From: Atrichornis clamosus
Taxonomy: Eukaryota > Chordata > Aves > Passeriformes > Menuridae
Direction of reading: 5' to 3'
DNA: 64,000 nt
Assembly: GCA_013400975.1 (NCBI GenBank)
Contig: WBMZ01010827.1
Location: 1 to 64,000, forward strand
Shown here: positions 12,668 through 26,443 of the stretch, piece after piece
How the letters are laid out: each line of letters opens with the position of its first letter
Numbering within the stretch: the first letter of the stretch is position 1
The notes under the pieces: model-generated
What the model saw: only the letters and a program-made list of their open reading frames with translations
The model's database searches: none
Told to the model about the DNA's origin: nothing
Translations under genes and position numbers: made by a program

Positions 12668-15600
12668 GTGAGTTTGTCATGACTGTGTAATACAGCCAGC
12701 AATTAGCTGACCTGCCTCAATAAGCAGTAGAAGGACTAGCCAGCCTTTTGACATGATCTTGTCTCATATCAGTGATGAGAACAGGTTTTATCTTTCCTCT
12801 GTGGAAAGAGGTTTTTTCAGTTAAATTCATTGTGCTGGCATTCTTTTCTCTGTGCAATCTGGTAGGCCGTAAAAAAAGAAATGCATCGATTAGAGTATGA
12901 TGACTCTCCACAAATTTCCATGAAAACTTATTTTGCTATTTCCTCACAGTATTCACACAGGCAGTTTTGCACCTGAATCACATCTGAGAATTCAGTTACA
13001 AAGATTTAGTTACAAACTCCTACTCTGACATTTTCCTGCTTCTTATGTGTCTACTTCACAAATGACTACAAAATCTCCACGTTTGACTCTGTAACCCTCT
13101 TTGGTGGTGATGGCAAAAATCACAAAATCAATTAGAACTGACTTTTCAAATTTTACTTTTTTATCTTGTTCTCCCTTCTCCCTGCTGAATTAACCTCTCC
13201 CTATCTGAAGCTAAGAACCCACTCCCCATTGTGACAGGATTTTAACCTACTGACGTGCAGGTTTTGTTGTGACCTTGTTACAAAAGGAGGGTTTTTTTCT
13301 ACTTCATTAATAATGCTATTAACCTGTTTCATCACTTCAAAAAACGTTTCTCCACGATTCTAAAACCACTGATATTTAACAAGAATTAAGAAGGTGGACT
13401 TCAAGCCTTAAGTGAGTGTTTACCTAAGTTTTTGTTATGAATTCCTTGAGAAGGTACTGCACTATAAATTCATCATGTAAGGTAAATTATTATTGACCTA
13501 CAGAGTATAAATAATGCTTGCTTCAGCCTCCTGTTCAGTACTATCCTCTCCAAAATTTCTAGTACCATCAAAAAGAATTCTTTTTTATTTTTTTTTTCAT
13601 TTAGGTAGGTAATTAAGTCAGATTTTATATCAGGTTATGTAAGGAGGGCAAGTACTGTGGAATTGTAACTTATTCAATTTCTGCTTCAATTAAAGTGTTC
13701 ATATGACTCTCCCAGTTTAAGTGTTTTACCCCATTTAGTTACATAAGTCCTTAAAAATTTGTCTGGCAGTATGTTTCTCTAACTTTGAAAATCAGTGAAA
13801 TATAACTCTTGACTCTGCTTCAAGCTCTGCATTAGGAAAAAGATTGCGTCTGCAGAGCAAATAATATCACATGAACACAACCACAGTTGTACCCCTTTTG
13901 TGGTGATCACAGAATAAACCAACAGTATCTGTCAAGGCTTCCAGGGTCAAGAAAATCTGTTTTCCACTGGAACATATCTGAGAACATTAACTTCTGATAA
14001 TATGCAATAGTTTTTCATTTATGTATGCCCATCATACCAATATTTGATTGAGCAGTTTTTTACCTTTTTCTGAGCTCTGCATGATATCTCATACACACTC
14101 TTGATGGATTATAGGTATATTTTTCCTAGATGAATGCTTCTGCATGAGAACCACCTTCTAGGAAATATATCTCCATATTTTCCTGTAATATTTTGGGCTT
14201 AGATTCATAGCTTGGAAAGTGAGAAGGCTTTTCTGGGTTCTGAAACACACTGTAGGAATTTTTCTATACAGATGTTAAGCTCATGCAGTCGTGCTAACTT
14301 CTTGTCTCATGTATATCATATTATGCTTGAATATGCCTGAGGTATTCTTTAGTTTTGTTTTTCGTGGTTTTAATGTTATTCCTGCAGCATAAGTCTCTTT
14401 CCCCTCCAACATATTTGTCTTCCTGAAGTCTAAAGACACACAGCAGATACTTCTTCCACTAAAATATTTTAGATTAACTAATTAAGACAGATTTTTTAAA
14501 AATCACTGCAAATGTGTCATCTATCACCTGGGAAAATCACCCCATCCTTATAATTTGCCACACACATGCATCTTTCTCCTTTGACCTCACATCCCAAAGC
14601 TATGCATTGGAGCTATTCATCTTCTCTTAGAGAAAGAGACACAAGAAAATTTTAGTCAAGGAGATTTAAACACAACAATAATGGATGATTCTTGTTGTGA
14701 AGTAGCTCTGTGTTGTTTTGCCATGGTCTGACATAATGCAGCATTTGCCATTGTCACAGAATAAGAGGATTCCTGACTTGAAAGCATAAATTCCTACATC
14801 TGAAGATAAGAGCTTAATAATCCAGCTGTAATAACTGAGTGCAACAGGTGCTGTGGATTAAACACACAGAGGACAATTAATGCTGGGATTGCACTAGCAC
14901 TGCAAAAAAGGGATACTTGTTAAATAAAAAAAAGGAAAATAAGTATTTTTTAAAAAGGCAGTTAAAATATATTTTTTTGCCACTGCATCAGCTGCTTAAG
15001 ATACCAAAATCACATTTGATTTTTTGGTTTATTTTGTGTCTGTATTGCAATGTGTGTCAGAAGCTGCAAATTGTCAGAAAATGAATGTTTCTATATTAGA
15101 AAGAGGACTATATATATTAAATGAACACGATAAATATTTGCAATCATAGAAAAGAATGTTGTTACAGCAGTTATTGTATTAGATAATACTCAAAAACATT
15201 AGTGATAATGCACAGGTTAGGATAAAAACACAGGTACATACAACTTCATAATGTGTGCCTGTGATAAATTTACTGGTGGGTTCTGGACGGAAAGTGCTCT
15301 GTAGCAGTATGAAAATCTGGGTAGCTCAGAAGGCCTAGGGGTATTTGCACTATGCCATGACCTATTTTTTTAATATGTTCATTAAAATATATGAAACTGA
15401 AATATTCTGAGTTGGTAATAATTTTTTGTTGTTGTGATGGCTCATGGTTCTGACAGCCAAATTCACTATAATAGCTTAATACTGCATTTCTTTACCATCT
15501 AAAATAATAATACAAGATTGACTAAATATCTCTTCTAAACTATAGAACCCAGAGGTTATTAAGAAATCCTGGGTTTGTCTTCAGGGGTTTCAGTTTCCTT

Positions 15601-16909
15601 TCCATACCTGTGGATAGCTTTTGTGCACTCAGCTTTTGAAGGATGGATCCTTTTCAAAGCTAAGGGGGAGGAATGCTAATAAATCACATCTTTATGAAAT
15701 ATTCATTAATTCAGTGAGTTCTTTACAAGGCTGCTGCCAAGGCAGTGCAGGGTGACGAATTACATTTTACACACAGAGGAAATGGTTGACAAGATACATT
15801 GTCTATATCGAGGGTTTCCTGAATGGTCACATACAAAGCTAACCAACAAAGCTTGTTTACAGTATTAAGCAAGTGAGACAAAAATGCAGCCGTGTATATC
15901 CCTGCCAAGTTCCTGTACCTCCTCTTTTATGAAGAGTTTTCCCTCCTGGCTTAGTTCTACTTCGTAACAAATTTTGTTCTTATGACGTGCTTTACTTAGA
16001 ATTCCAGTGGAATGAAGTCAGATGGTAAGAAAAAAGTGAGCCAGCCTTGTGGCCTTTGTTACATCTTATAAGAGAATGTGGACTTGCTTTGAGGTCTCTC
16101 TTCATGTGTCAGCAGTCACCAGAACCACACTGAACAAAAACAAACTGAATGTTCCTTCACTAGAAAGTGAAATGGAATCTCTTTCTTGATTGCCTCTTTC
16201 ATCTTTTTAGCACTCTGAAAGCAACCCCTGGGTAGCAAGGACACTGGAATCAGTATGACTATGCTCCATCTTGCCCACAGTTGTGCCCTAACACAACATC
16301 GTGATGGGAGAGAATGGTGTTCTTATGAAAGCACTCAAAGGGCACATCTTTCATTACAAGGTACATATCTTTTGACTGGCTCAGTAAAGGAGGAATGACA
16401 CAGATTTACAAAGACTCAAAGGCAAAGGCTGCAGAAAGTAGCCATTAAAATGTAATGGAGCTCTTTCTCTTCAGTGGAGCATACAAACTGTTCAAGAAAT
16501 AGGTTTTGTCCCAGACATGAAAGAAGACAAGATGCAAGGACTGTGACTTAATGAGATTGCATCTTTATTAACTCATCTGGGAACTATGCAGATCATCTTA
16601 ATTATTTCCACTTTCTGGAGAGCAAACCCCACCATATTAAAAATCTACGCCCTTTGTACTTTTAACAGGTGTTTGTCCTACCCTCTGTGTATATGATGGT
16701 AAAGGGGGATGTTGAAAAAAGAAATATCCCCCAAGTCACCACAATGTTTTTTTATTATGTTGATACTCTTACTACTGTTGTAAGGTTTTGGGGGGGTTTA
16801 TTTCTTTATCTTATACTTCCAAAATACATACACACTTTGAGAACCATACTGTTGTCCTACCCTGAAAATAAAACAAGCTCCTCTTAATTTTCATATTAGC
16901 CGCCTTTCA
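12668..16909. other. AT-rich non-coding DNA, nothing recognised
   Basis: No gene or known repeat is recognised over this stretch. Short T-rich runs occur at 13290-13300 and 13582-13598, and an A-rich run at about 14925-14940. Confidence 0.6.
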
Positions 16910-17841
16910 TATAATCATAGATGGGTTTGGGTTGTAAGGAACCCTAAAGATCATGTAGTTCCAACCCTCCATCATGGGCAGAGATGCCATCCACTAGAGC
17001 AGGTTGCTCAGGACCACATTCAACCTGGCCTTGAACACTTCCAGGAGTGAGGCATCCACAACTTCTCTGGGCAACCTGCTCCAGTGCCTCACCACACTCA
17101 CAGTAAAGAATTTGTTCCTTAAACTATTCTAAATCTCTGCTCTTTTATTTTAAAACCATTCAGGCTTGTCCTATCACTACCAGGCTGTGCAAAAAGGTAC
17201 TCTCTTCTTTCTTAAAAGCACCCTTTAAGTACTGGAAGGCTGCAATGACATCTCCCCAGAGCCTTCTCTTCTCCAGGCTGAACAACAAAAAACCTCTTAG
17301 CCTGTCTTCACAGGAGAAGTGCTTCAGCCCTTGTATCATCTTCATGACTCTCCTCTGGACTTGCTCCAACAGGTACATGTCTTTTTTATGCTGAGGATCC
17401 CAGATCTGTATGTATTACGCCAGCTGGGGTCTCACTATATCAGAGCAGAGGGGCAGAATCACCTCCTTCAGCCTTCTGGTCATGCTTCTTTTGATGCAGC
17501 CCAGGATACAGTTGGCTTCTGGGCTGCAGGTGCACACTGTTGGCTCATGTTCAGCTTTTCATCCACTAGAACCCACAAGCCCTTCTCTACAGGACTGCTC
17601 TCAATGAGTTCTTCTGTCAGTCTACTCTCGTGTCTGGGATTGCCCTAACTTAGCTGCAGAGCCTTGTATTTAGATGAGTTGAACTTAATGAGGTTCTCAG
17701 GGGCTCATTTCTCAAGTTTGTCTGGGTTCTTTTGGATGACATCCCTTCCCTCTGTCATGTCAACTGCACTGCTTGGCTCACGTCATCTGCAAACCTGAGG
17801 CTGCCCTTGATCCCACTGTCTATGTCATGGATTAAGGTATT
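16910..17841 (-). mobile_element. CR1 LINE, 3' portion of about 930 bp, minus strand
   Basis: The element runs in minus orientation from the reverse-transcriptase core (high coordinate) to the 3' tail (low coordinate). The 3' end shows the typical untranslated end (tagttccaaccc near 16960) and the octamer-type tail ataatcatag. On the minus strand, 17378-17160 encodes the CR1 C-terminal stretch LLEQVQRRVMKMIQGLKHFS followed by LFSLEKRRLWGDVIAAFQYL. The catalytic FADD codons are intact at 17793-17782. Frameshifts and stops elsewhere, and loss of the 5' part, make it inactive. It is the longest uninterrupted CR1 here. Short plus-strand frames over it are shadows. Confidence 0.96.
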
Positions 17842-19099
17842 TCCATAAAAAATTTTTGTGCTTGATTTCAAAAGGCTTTAAAGGAAACCCAACCCTGAGC
17901 CCTCTGTATAAGGTAGGGGGGAATAGTTGTTATATGACGTCCTATCAGTATTTTAAAACTGGGAATGTTCTTTTCTTAACTGTGTCATGAGTAGTCACTG
18001 TGTAGTTTTATATCTGATGTGAAGATTTTGAATTCTGAATTAAGTTCATGATGGTAAACAGTGTATACTTTGTCTTTTCCCAAGAAATCTAGATTTATGC
18101 ACTATAGAACAGATTAGAATCTAATCAAAGATTCAAGGAACATCCTGAATGGGTTTTAAGACTACAATACTTTTTAAAAAGTGCTGACTTGAGGCCAAAT
18201 TCAGCTGATCATATTGTTTGTAAATAAATATCAAATATCTTATGTTTTCAAAATTGGCATGTATGTATTAAGAAAAAAGAATTTATACTAGCGAATCAAA
18301 AAAAATGAATTGTTTAAGGAACAAGAGAGGAAGATATTAATTTTCGTTGCTTCTTTTTCACATCCATATGACTTTCTGTTAACCTGGATATAACCCATTT
18401 ATTTGGAAGAAAAAAATGCAGTCCCCTCATCATTTTGGGTCAAGTTCTCCTGAACTTCACAATATTGACATTCATGCTAATTAACTAGAACAATTTAAAG
18501 GCATACCATCTATAGTTAAAGCATAAACACTTTCCTTTATATAGCAGAGTCATGAGCAAAGGATATAGACAATGCTATTGAAATGCATGATAATTAAAAA
18601 TAAGAAGTTGAAGTAAGTCTATTGGGAAGTGTTGTGTAATTTGTTTCAGTTTCTAAGGTCAATTTTTAACAAATTCAAATAAACTTACATTTGAATCCTT
18701 TCAGATCTCCAGGGAACATACATCATTGAAATATCACTGAAGCATGTCATCTGGCTTTTTCTGTGCTCCTAATCCCCCATCCTTGAAATGTCCCCTGTAC
18801 TGAGGTTATGAATAGAGAGGTTGAGCAACACATTTGGATATCCATAGGCCTTCAAGAATTTGTGAGAGATTTTTTTTCCCCTTGACAACAGCTAAGCTGG
18901 ACAAGCAGCCAGGAAATGTGTCCCTAAACCTTTACTATTCCCTATTGAGTGAAGATAGCTCCTCACTGGACAAATTAAGTCCCCATGCCCTTTATAAATT
19001 TGGCTGCAGAATTCTCCAACGAAATAGGAAGTTAAACAATAATTAACACTTTCATAGATTTTACATATTTAAAGCCAAAAAGAAATCAACAATATGTGC
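17842..19099. other. AT-rich non-coding DNA, nothing recognised
   Basis: No gene or known repeat is recognised. A short dyad GATTAGA-A-TCTAATC lies at 18112-18126. Confidence 0.55.
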
Positions 19100-19127
19100 A
19101 AATTAGATTTTTCTCCAAATCTAATTT
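19100..19127. repeat. Perfect 11-bp inverted repeat (hairpin)
   Basis: AAATTAGATTT at 19100-19110 is followed by a six-base spacer, TTCTCC, and its exact reverse complement AAATCTAATTT at 19117-19127. The stem is AT-rich, with two G-C pairs at most. No downstream T-run or RNA gene context is evident. Confidence 0.9.
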
Positions 19128-22100
19128 CTTTCTATATCTTTTATTTTTAGTTTTATGATAAATTGTACAAGGTAATTGAGAACTTTTGAATTCAGGCTTA
19201 TGATACCAGTATTCAAATATGCATATTTATTACTGATGCTAACATACTTCTTCCCTTGTTTACTTCATGAAAAGGCTACTGTAAATCTACAGTGTCCTTT
19301 TGATAGTATCTTATTCACACATATTTATGGTGTTAAGTTTATTTCAGCAAATTCAAAGTTTGAGGCTTTTTGACTCAGCTCAAAAATGTGAAGTTGTAAC
19401 CTCACAAGAAACAGATTTCTGTAGACTTTTTCCAGATGATCGCAATATCATAATCAGCTAGAGACATGGGGCTGCACTTCACAAATTATCAAAAGTATGA
19501 TGAAAGCTTTCCTTTTCTCTTCGAGCTCTCATAGCAAGAAACGTAAATCAGCCATGTCAGCTTCCAGAACTGATTTAGAAATCCATCTCCCAACATTTAG
19601 CACCAGTTCTCCCAATATGTGCCAACTCCTGCAATGACATTGAGGTCTGAAAGACTGAAATGTAGTCTAGGGAAGGCTCATGGAGTTACCTTACAGCAGC
19701 ATCCCTAAGGCCATGAATCAAGAGGAATTTAACAAAAAGATCAGGCCTAGTAATGAGAGAAAACAATGCATCTCTTTAATTTTCAATGTTTTTCTATATA
19801 ATGAATTTATTAAAAAAAACACAGTATCCAGCGGTTCACACATTTACTGCATATTCACCTGCAGACAGCAAAAGGCACCGGTGCCTTGTGCCATACATGT
19901 GCTTTCCTTTTGCTTCAGTGAAGGGTAGAAGGCCTGAGAAATTCTTCAGGGTAAAACTTGTATGGAAAACCTGTATCTGCACTAATGGCATTAGTTTTGA
20001 ACTAAAACATGTATGCTGATTTGGATTTATCTCTTTTATTTCTTTTTTCACTTTGGATAAGTAATTTGGGAATACAAGCAAGAAAATATTACATCATAGA
20101 TAAAAGATTTAATCTTAAAATTGCCTTCACTAAGCATTATTATAAAATTCAGAAAGAAAGCAGGGCTTGGGGTTAAAAAACACCTTTAGAAAGAAAATAT
20201 GTTCTAAAGGTAACAAATAGAAAATTGTGGTGATAGCCTTCATAGGTTCTGAAGTTTGATTCTTGCCAGCATGTCTTGAAGAGTACGGTACTGGTGATTT
20301 ATGTCACACCTCAGAAGTTTGTGTTGCTGGGTCAGTGACCTCAACAGGTTTCTGTTTGGAATTTAGTCCATGGAATCATCCTAACTTTGGCTGAGTTGAA
20401 GAGACACTAGCTATTAAGTCCTTCCACTGTATTTTTCCCAAAGAGCTCTTTCTATATACCTGTGAGTAAATGCATAATACTCCAACAAATGCTAACTTTC
20501 TTGTTGCCTTTCTGAGCCACCCTCCTTGATGTTCATGATTATGAGCTCATCAAGTATGTTAATGTTAGATTTTTCTTGTTTAATGTGAAAAATTTCCAAG
20601 AACTCAAACATGGAACTGGGAGTGCAATAAGCACGGGACTAGAATCAGTCGGTATTTCCCTTGTATTAGCAAAATATTATGAAATTGTCCCTATTTTGCG
20701 TTGCTTCTCCGAAAAGAAGCAGCACATAATATAGTGTGCAGTAAGTAAAAAGGCTAAGATATATGAATCAATATCAATTTATTTCTTTCAACTCTTGAGT
20801 AACCTTGAAAGAAATACTTGAATGAACTAATTTTGAAAGAAATAATCTTGAAAGACAAACTCTTTTTCTTTCTTTTTTCCCCATGTCTAACCTGTGCTAT
20901 TAAGCTTATTCACCTGTGAGCATGTTGACCTAGAATTTGGAGTAGACTTCCTGATTAATCCAAGAGTAAATTTTTCGTTGGACTGACTGCCTTCTTTGGA
21001 GAAAGTGAGAAGTTGTCTGTCTTCTGTTTTTCTTTTTCTCTGAATGTAGAGTTATCTGCAAAGGTAAAGACTGAGTATGCAATACCCAAGATGTGATTCA
21101 TTAGTGTTTTAAGAGCTAGATTGAAGGTTTATCTGCTGTGCCATGCTGCTTTCTACTTCCGTGCTCAGAGGTTTCTTTCTTTTTTTAAAAATTGTTGCAG
21201 TCCTCCTTTTGCAAAGAGGTACAGAAGTGCTATGTCTAGAATTTTATATCTATTTTGGTGATCGGAGTTTTCACACAAATTTGTAGGAAAGGTATTGCTA
21301 AAAGAAAGGATGCTACATGACTCATAGTTGTACTTTAATATTTGCTAGTGTTGTGATCCTGGGGCTAATAATTATGCATTGAATATTTGGAGATGACATT
21401 GCGGAGTTGGAAGCTCAAGAAAAGAAATCATAGACATGATTTAGGCATCAGCATTTTAACTTTGTATGTTTCCTTTTTAAAGCCTCATCAGTAATTTGAA
21501 ATCCAGAGATTAAAATCTCTGCTAGAGAATCAGGGATTCCTGAAATATTGACTCAGAAAAAGCTACCAAAAGGCCCCATCTGTTAAGCAGTTCTGACACA
21601 ATTTGGAGTAAGAGGATCTAGAACAGGCTATTTCCAATTCTGGTTCAAAGAACAGGTGGGGAGAAGACATTTCCAGTTTTACCAATGTGGACCCTACCCT
21701 TGGTTTTAGGTAATGCATGAGAAGGAACAAGCCTCTTCTCTTGATCTGGTTTATTCAAGAGTTTAGGGAGAGACACTTAGACCCTGCAATGCTGTTTCAT
21801 TTAACCTGTTTGAAAATGCAAGTCAATAACTTAACTTTTAAAGCCAAGATTTCCTGGCTTATATCCATTGCAAACATCTAGCATCTTTGATGGTATAGGA
21901 AATTTCAACATGAAAAAAAAGTAAAAATATTACTCTTATCTCTTATTCTTCTCACATTCCACCACTAAAGTGTCCTGTCAGTACTACATCTCCCAGCTAC
22001 AGTCTATCCTTTTCACATAAAGCATCATCTCAGCATCAGAGCATCCAGGCTCTTCAACCAGTCCCTGTTGCAGTCCCTTCACTTTCAAACTCTGTTTTCT

Positions 22101-25100
22101 ACTAAAACAATCTAAGAAACAAAATACCCAAATTTCACAGATAATATTGTAGTGAAATCTCTTGGCCTTAATTTCAGGATTTAAAAAAAAACCCCAACAA
22201 TTTCTTTCATCATCCAGTTAATCAATGCTGACTGATTAATGTTAACTTCCAGTTTAATCACACAGGAAGAAAAATAGCATCATACTCTGCAATGACCTAA
22301 ACATTACTAATTCTTTTGAGTTGTATGTGCAAATTGGCAAGACTCATTTTCTCCCATATAGTAATAACCTTGACAACAGACAGCAGCAACATGCCTACAA
22401 GTTATATGGCACCTCTGAAAGGAAGGGTTCAATTTAATGCTACAGGATTGTAGCTTTGTGATGACAGTATGTCCCTTTAAGCCAACAAACTATTTAGTAA
22501 CTGACTCACTGCAAAGCTTTTTTTTTTCACCCTTTCTGTACATGACCCTTCCAATCACTTTGTTGAATGCACATGTAGTGTTCTAGAGAAAAAAACCTTG
22601 TATGAATGACATTTTCAAATTTGTGTCCTGATGGAAATAGTCATTGTGCTCTAGCTGTGAAAAACTGAGTAATTAAGTTTAGTGACAGAACCATTAATAC
22701 ACAGTTTGAAATCATCTAACTGTATAATTTTTAAAAGGACTTGTTTAGTTTATGGGAATCTTGGTGTAATTTTGCAAACATCTGATTCCAAAGGCTAATT
22801 TTGGTTCACCTAAAATCCCACTGACAAAAACAATTTAAGGGAAATCAATATGGAATCCATGTGAAAATGCCTTTTAAAGAGGATTCTTTTCTGCCTTAGT
22901 CATATAAAATTATGTGGTGACTTTCTGCAGTGGTGTGAGTTTGTTTTGAAACTTTTATTTACTGGATAACTGAGGATGAAATGGAGATGTAAAGGAGAAA
23001 ATGTCTTTTGATTATCAGTGTTTGAGAGAATCAGATATTTGATGTTCTTAGTCTGGAAAGAAACAGGTATTTATAAGTTTTTTATGGAATTTCACAACAT
23101 CTGTAGTTTTTTGTTATAATTTATGGTATTTTTTTCTAATCAATTCTAATGAGTGTGCTACAAGTAGGTATCACCCATGAGGGATATTTTGGGTTATTAA
23201 ACAAAATGCACAAGTGTGCTTTTGTAGGAGTGTTTCCATATGCATGTGCAAAAGAGAGAGCAGAAATAGATATCTGCCATTCCTTTGTTGCATTCATCTG
23301 TTCGACTGCGTAAGCAATTCCCTGAGGAAGTTGCTGTCTGAAAATTCTACTTCTGATTTTGTTTGGTTGCTGCAATTGTAGAGCTAAAGATCTAGTAGAA
23401 ATATTCTAGTGTTCAAAATTAACAGACAATGTTATTTATATTTTAATACTCTTATGTGTTCAATAAATACCTTATTTTAGAATCTGAGTGTGATGGTTAA
23501 TGATGAGTCTTTGAGCATTACCATAACAGTGCTGTCCTAAACCACTACCATTAGCCTGCAATGCAGCAAATTGTTGACAGCTATAACAAAGCATCACATC
23601 TGCCTTGTGAGCCCAGGATACTGAAATGCTCTCTGTTGCTGCATAGTCGAGCAAATGCTATTTATGTTTAATACTATCACTCAAAACAATCAAATCCAGG
23701 AATTGTTTTCCTCAATTTGCTTTCTTATGCAATACCTATGAATTCTGCTTACCTGACAAATATTTGAAAATCTGTGCATTTAATTGGGATCTATGATCCA
23801 TGAACATGTGAAAAAGTAGGCGATTTCTTTGCCTTGTAAGTGTTTGTCACAGGATAGCAAATACTGCTAGATGACATGTTGCTGCATCCTTACCTCATTT
23901 CCAGTCAGTGATTGTACAAATGAAAAGCAATAGTTGCTGTATATCTACTGATTTTCATCTCTAAATTAATGTAATCTGCTGTGCAGCAGTCATTCTGTGA
24001 ATAACAGGCTGTACGTTTAACTGACTGCTTTTCCAAAAGAAAGCTGTCTTTTTTGAGTCTTCCCTGTTTATAGGTACATAAATGGAATCTTAGTCTTATG
24101 TGGAAACATCACTGCTTTAAAATTATAACCAGTGCAGATTGAAATACTGATTCACTCCCTCACAGCTAGTTTTCATATCAGACATCTACATATGAACAGC
24201 GGCTTGCAAAACCGTTCAAATATCACGGTAATACCTTTAAAAATAGGACACTTCAGGAGAGGAAGTTTTCCACAACATTCAATTACAGGAGCTGCCAAAA
24301 GCCAGAAACTAGTCTGTAAATACTGTTGGTCTGAACTTATGGAGCTACATCATTGAATTTAGCTTATTTTTGTATTGGTCTGGGCTTTTGTTTTTATTGT
24401 TGTGCTAGTGACCTCACCATTTTTCATTACTAAACCTTATTACTCATTTCAAAGAAGCATAAATGGCTAATACTTTTTTAGTATTTATAAGTAAAGAATC
24501 ATACTGTAGTCCTTTCTCAGGAAACATCAGAATTAATCAAGAGCAGAACAAGAAGATTTGGTTTTGATGAAAAAAATGCAAATATGAAAACACCTCAAGC
24601 TGCAGTTTCAAGTACACTGTCAGCTAGCACTGCTGCCTCAAGCAGCAGTCCTGACCTCCTTCTCTACCTGACAGCTTATTCTCACCCTGCTTTCCTTCCT
24701 CCCTTGGGCTAGCAGAACCGTTTGTGCTGCTGCTCATTGAACTAGATCAGGGCACCAGTCAGAGCTAAAATTGCCCTTTTTTCAGATTAATTTTAATTTA
24801 GATCAGATTCTCAATTTGATTCACCACAGGATTGCATGGGCAGGAAAAAGCTGCTGGCCTGTGAGAAAGGAAGGATGAAATGCCAATTTATATAACATAA
24901 GTACTATCTTAAATTGTGATTCCAAATCTGGCAGGATTTTGCCTCATTCTTGCTGTTCACGTGCACAGAGATTTGAAATCTTCTATTCGAGCTTAACTCC
25001 TTGATTTAATTTTTGAATAGGTAAGGGTTTTTTTCCAGAATAATGAGTGAACCTCCCCAGCTACCCCTTCTCTCTAAACTTGAAAGATATATATGTAAAC

Positions 25101-25463
25101 TGTGTTATTCACAGTAAAGATATAGTATAGTACACAGTGAAAAGGCATTCAGTCTCATGACATCAGCAAGTACTTTGTAAAAATCCTCTCAGACACTTAA
25201 GGAACTCCATTTTAAAACCTTTTATTTCCTCTCTTACTGCAGCTTTGCTAAAGAACCTGTTGGCTCTGATGGAAGTTGCCTGCTAGGTCTATGACTAAAA
25301 ATATTTGCATAAGAACCAAGAGCTATAGCTTAGATTTGAACCCAGGTCTTTGCAGAAATCACTAACAACATTTTACAGAAAACCCTAGGAAATATTTAAG
25401 GCTGAGATATCAGTATTCTTTGAGAGTGTTAAGTAAGTTAAAATTGTTTCAAATAGTGTATTT
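19128..25463. other. AT-rich non-coding DNA, nothing recognised
   Basis: Six kilobases contain only short random frames. A somewhat less AT-rich patch lies at 24600-24770. The stretch 22680-22960 has a complex, non-repetitive composition that could be conserved non-coding DNA, but this cannot be judged from one sequence. Confidence 0.55.
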
Positions 25464-26010
25464 TGTTTATGCATCAAGGTTTTGGTAGCAAAGGGGTTTC
25501 AGAGGTGGTCTCTGTGAGAAGAGACTAGGGACTATCCCCATTTAGGGCACAGCTGGTTTCAGCTGGCTCCAAAGTGGACCCAATGCTGGCCAAAGCTGAG
25601 CCCCATCAGCTGTGCCTCTGTGATAACATATTTAGGGCAGGGTAAATAGTGCTGTGCAGCAGCTGTGAGAGAGAGGGGAAAGCATGCCAAGTATGAGAGA
25701 AACAATTCTGAATACACTAAGGTCAGTGAGGAAGGTTGGGGAGCAGAAAATACTACATAGTCCACCATGGTGAAGAAACTTGTTCCTCTGTGGCTTGTGA
25801 AGAATCATACTGAAGCCTGTAGAGAAGTTCAACTGGAGCAGATGAATACATGCATGCAGCAAGAGGCTCTCTGGGAGGAATGGTGGCCCCTGGGGGACCC
25901 ATGTTAGAGCAGTCTCTTTCTAAATGGCGGTAGCTCCCAGAAAGGACTCATAATGGAGAAGGGGGAAAAGCATAGGGAGGAAGGACTGGAAGGGACAAAT
26001 GTTCTGAAAT
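25464..26010 (+). mobile_element. Family-A ERV LTR, 5' half (split by a younger LTR)
   Basis: The plus-strand LTR starts with TG at 25464 (tgtttatgcatcaagg, matching the start of the copy at 53306). It shares ordered blocks with that copy, including gttttggtagca, the gtgagagaaacaa-like block, and aaggtcagtgaggaag near 25720. The two are diverged by many substitutions, so this is an old insertion. It is a solo LTR with no internal retroviral genes beside it. The second half resumes at 26618 after an inserted LTR. The class resembles the ERVL/ERVK-like LTRs of birds, and I do not assign an exact family name. Confidence 0.85.
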
Positions 26011-26213
26011 TGTTGCTAAAATGATTTTTGGTTTTATTCTTCATATGTATATGTTTGTATGTTACTATGTAGTTATAGTTTTCTAATTTCAGTGCCTCAG
26101 TACTTATCCCATTAGGCAAAAAAATTCCTGAGAGCCATGACTGGTTTAAGCTTCTTCTGGGAACCAACGACAAGACACGTTTCCAATATATTTTTCCTAT
26201 AAACAGCAGGTGT

Positions 26214-26317
26214 CTTCCAGAGACATTTCTCTTAACAATTGGTGAGGAGAGTAACACCTTCCTGAGATACTTTTCTCATAACAATTAATACCTTTCTTAG
26301 ACTTTCTCATAACACAC
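26214..26317 (+). repeat. Three degenerate tandem units in the U3 of the family-B LTR
   Basis: Units begin at 26214, 26258 and 26292. Each has the pattern cttcc/ctttc, then a purine-rich GAGA-like part, then ttctcttaaca or ttctcataaca. Tandem direct repeats in U3 are a usual form of retroviral enhancer. Confidence 0.7.
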
Positions 26318-26361
26318 ATCGATGAAAGGGGGGTCCTGGAGAGGGATGAGCTAAGGGGGGG

Positions 26362-26443
26362 AATTACGTCATCATCTGTGTCGCTAAATGGAATTTCATG
26401 TCAATTACTTCATCGTCTGTATTCCTAACTGGAGATTCTTGTC
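26362..26443 (+). promoter_or_regulatory. Two 41-bp tandem enhancer-like repeats with a CRE-like site
   Basis: Unit 1 (26362-26402) and unit 2 (26403-26443) are the same length and share aattac, ttcatc/tcatc, tctgt, ctaa, tgga and ttgtc/atgtc blocks. Unit 1 carries TTACGTCA at 26364-26371, whose reverse complement TGACGTAA is a CRE/ATF-type site. In unit 2 this core is changed to TTACTTCA. The position upstream of the TATA box fits a U3 enhancer. Confidence 0.7.
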
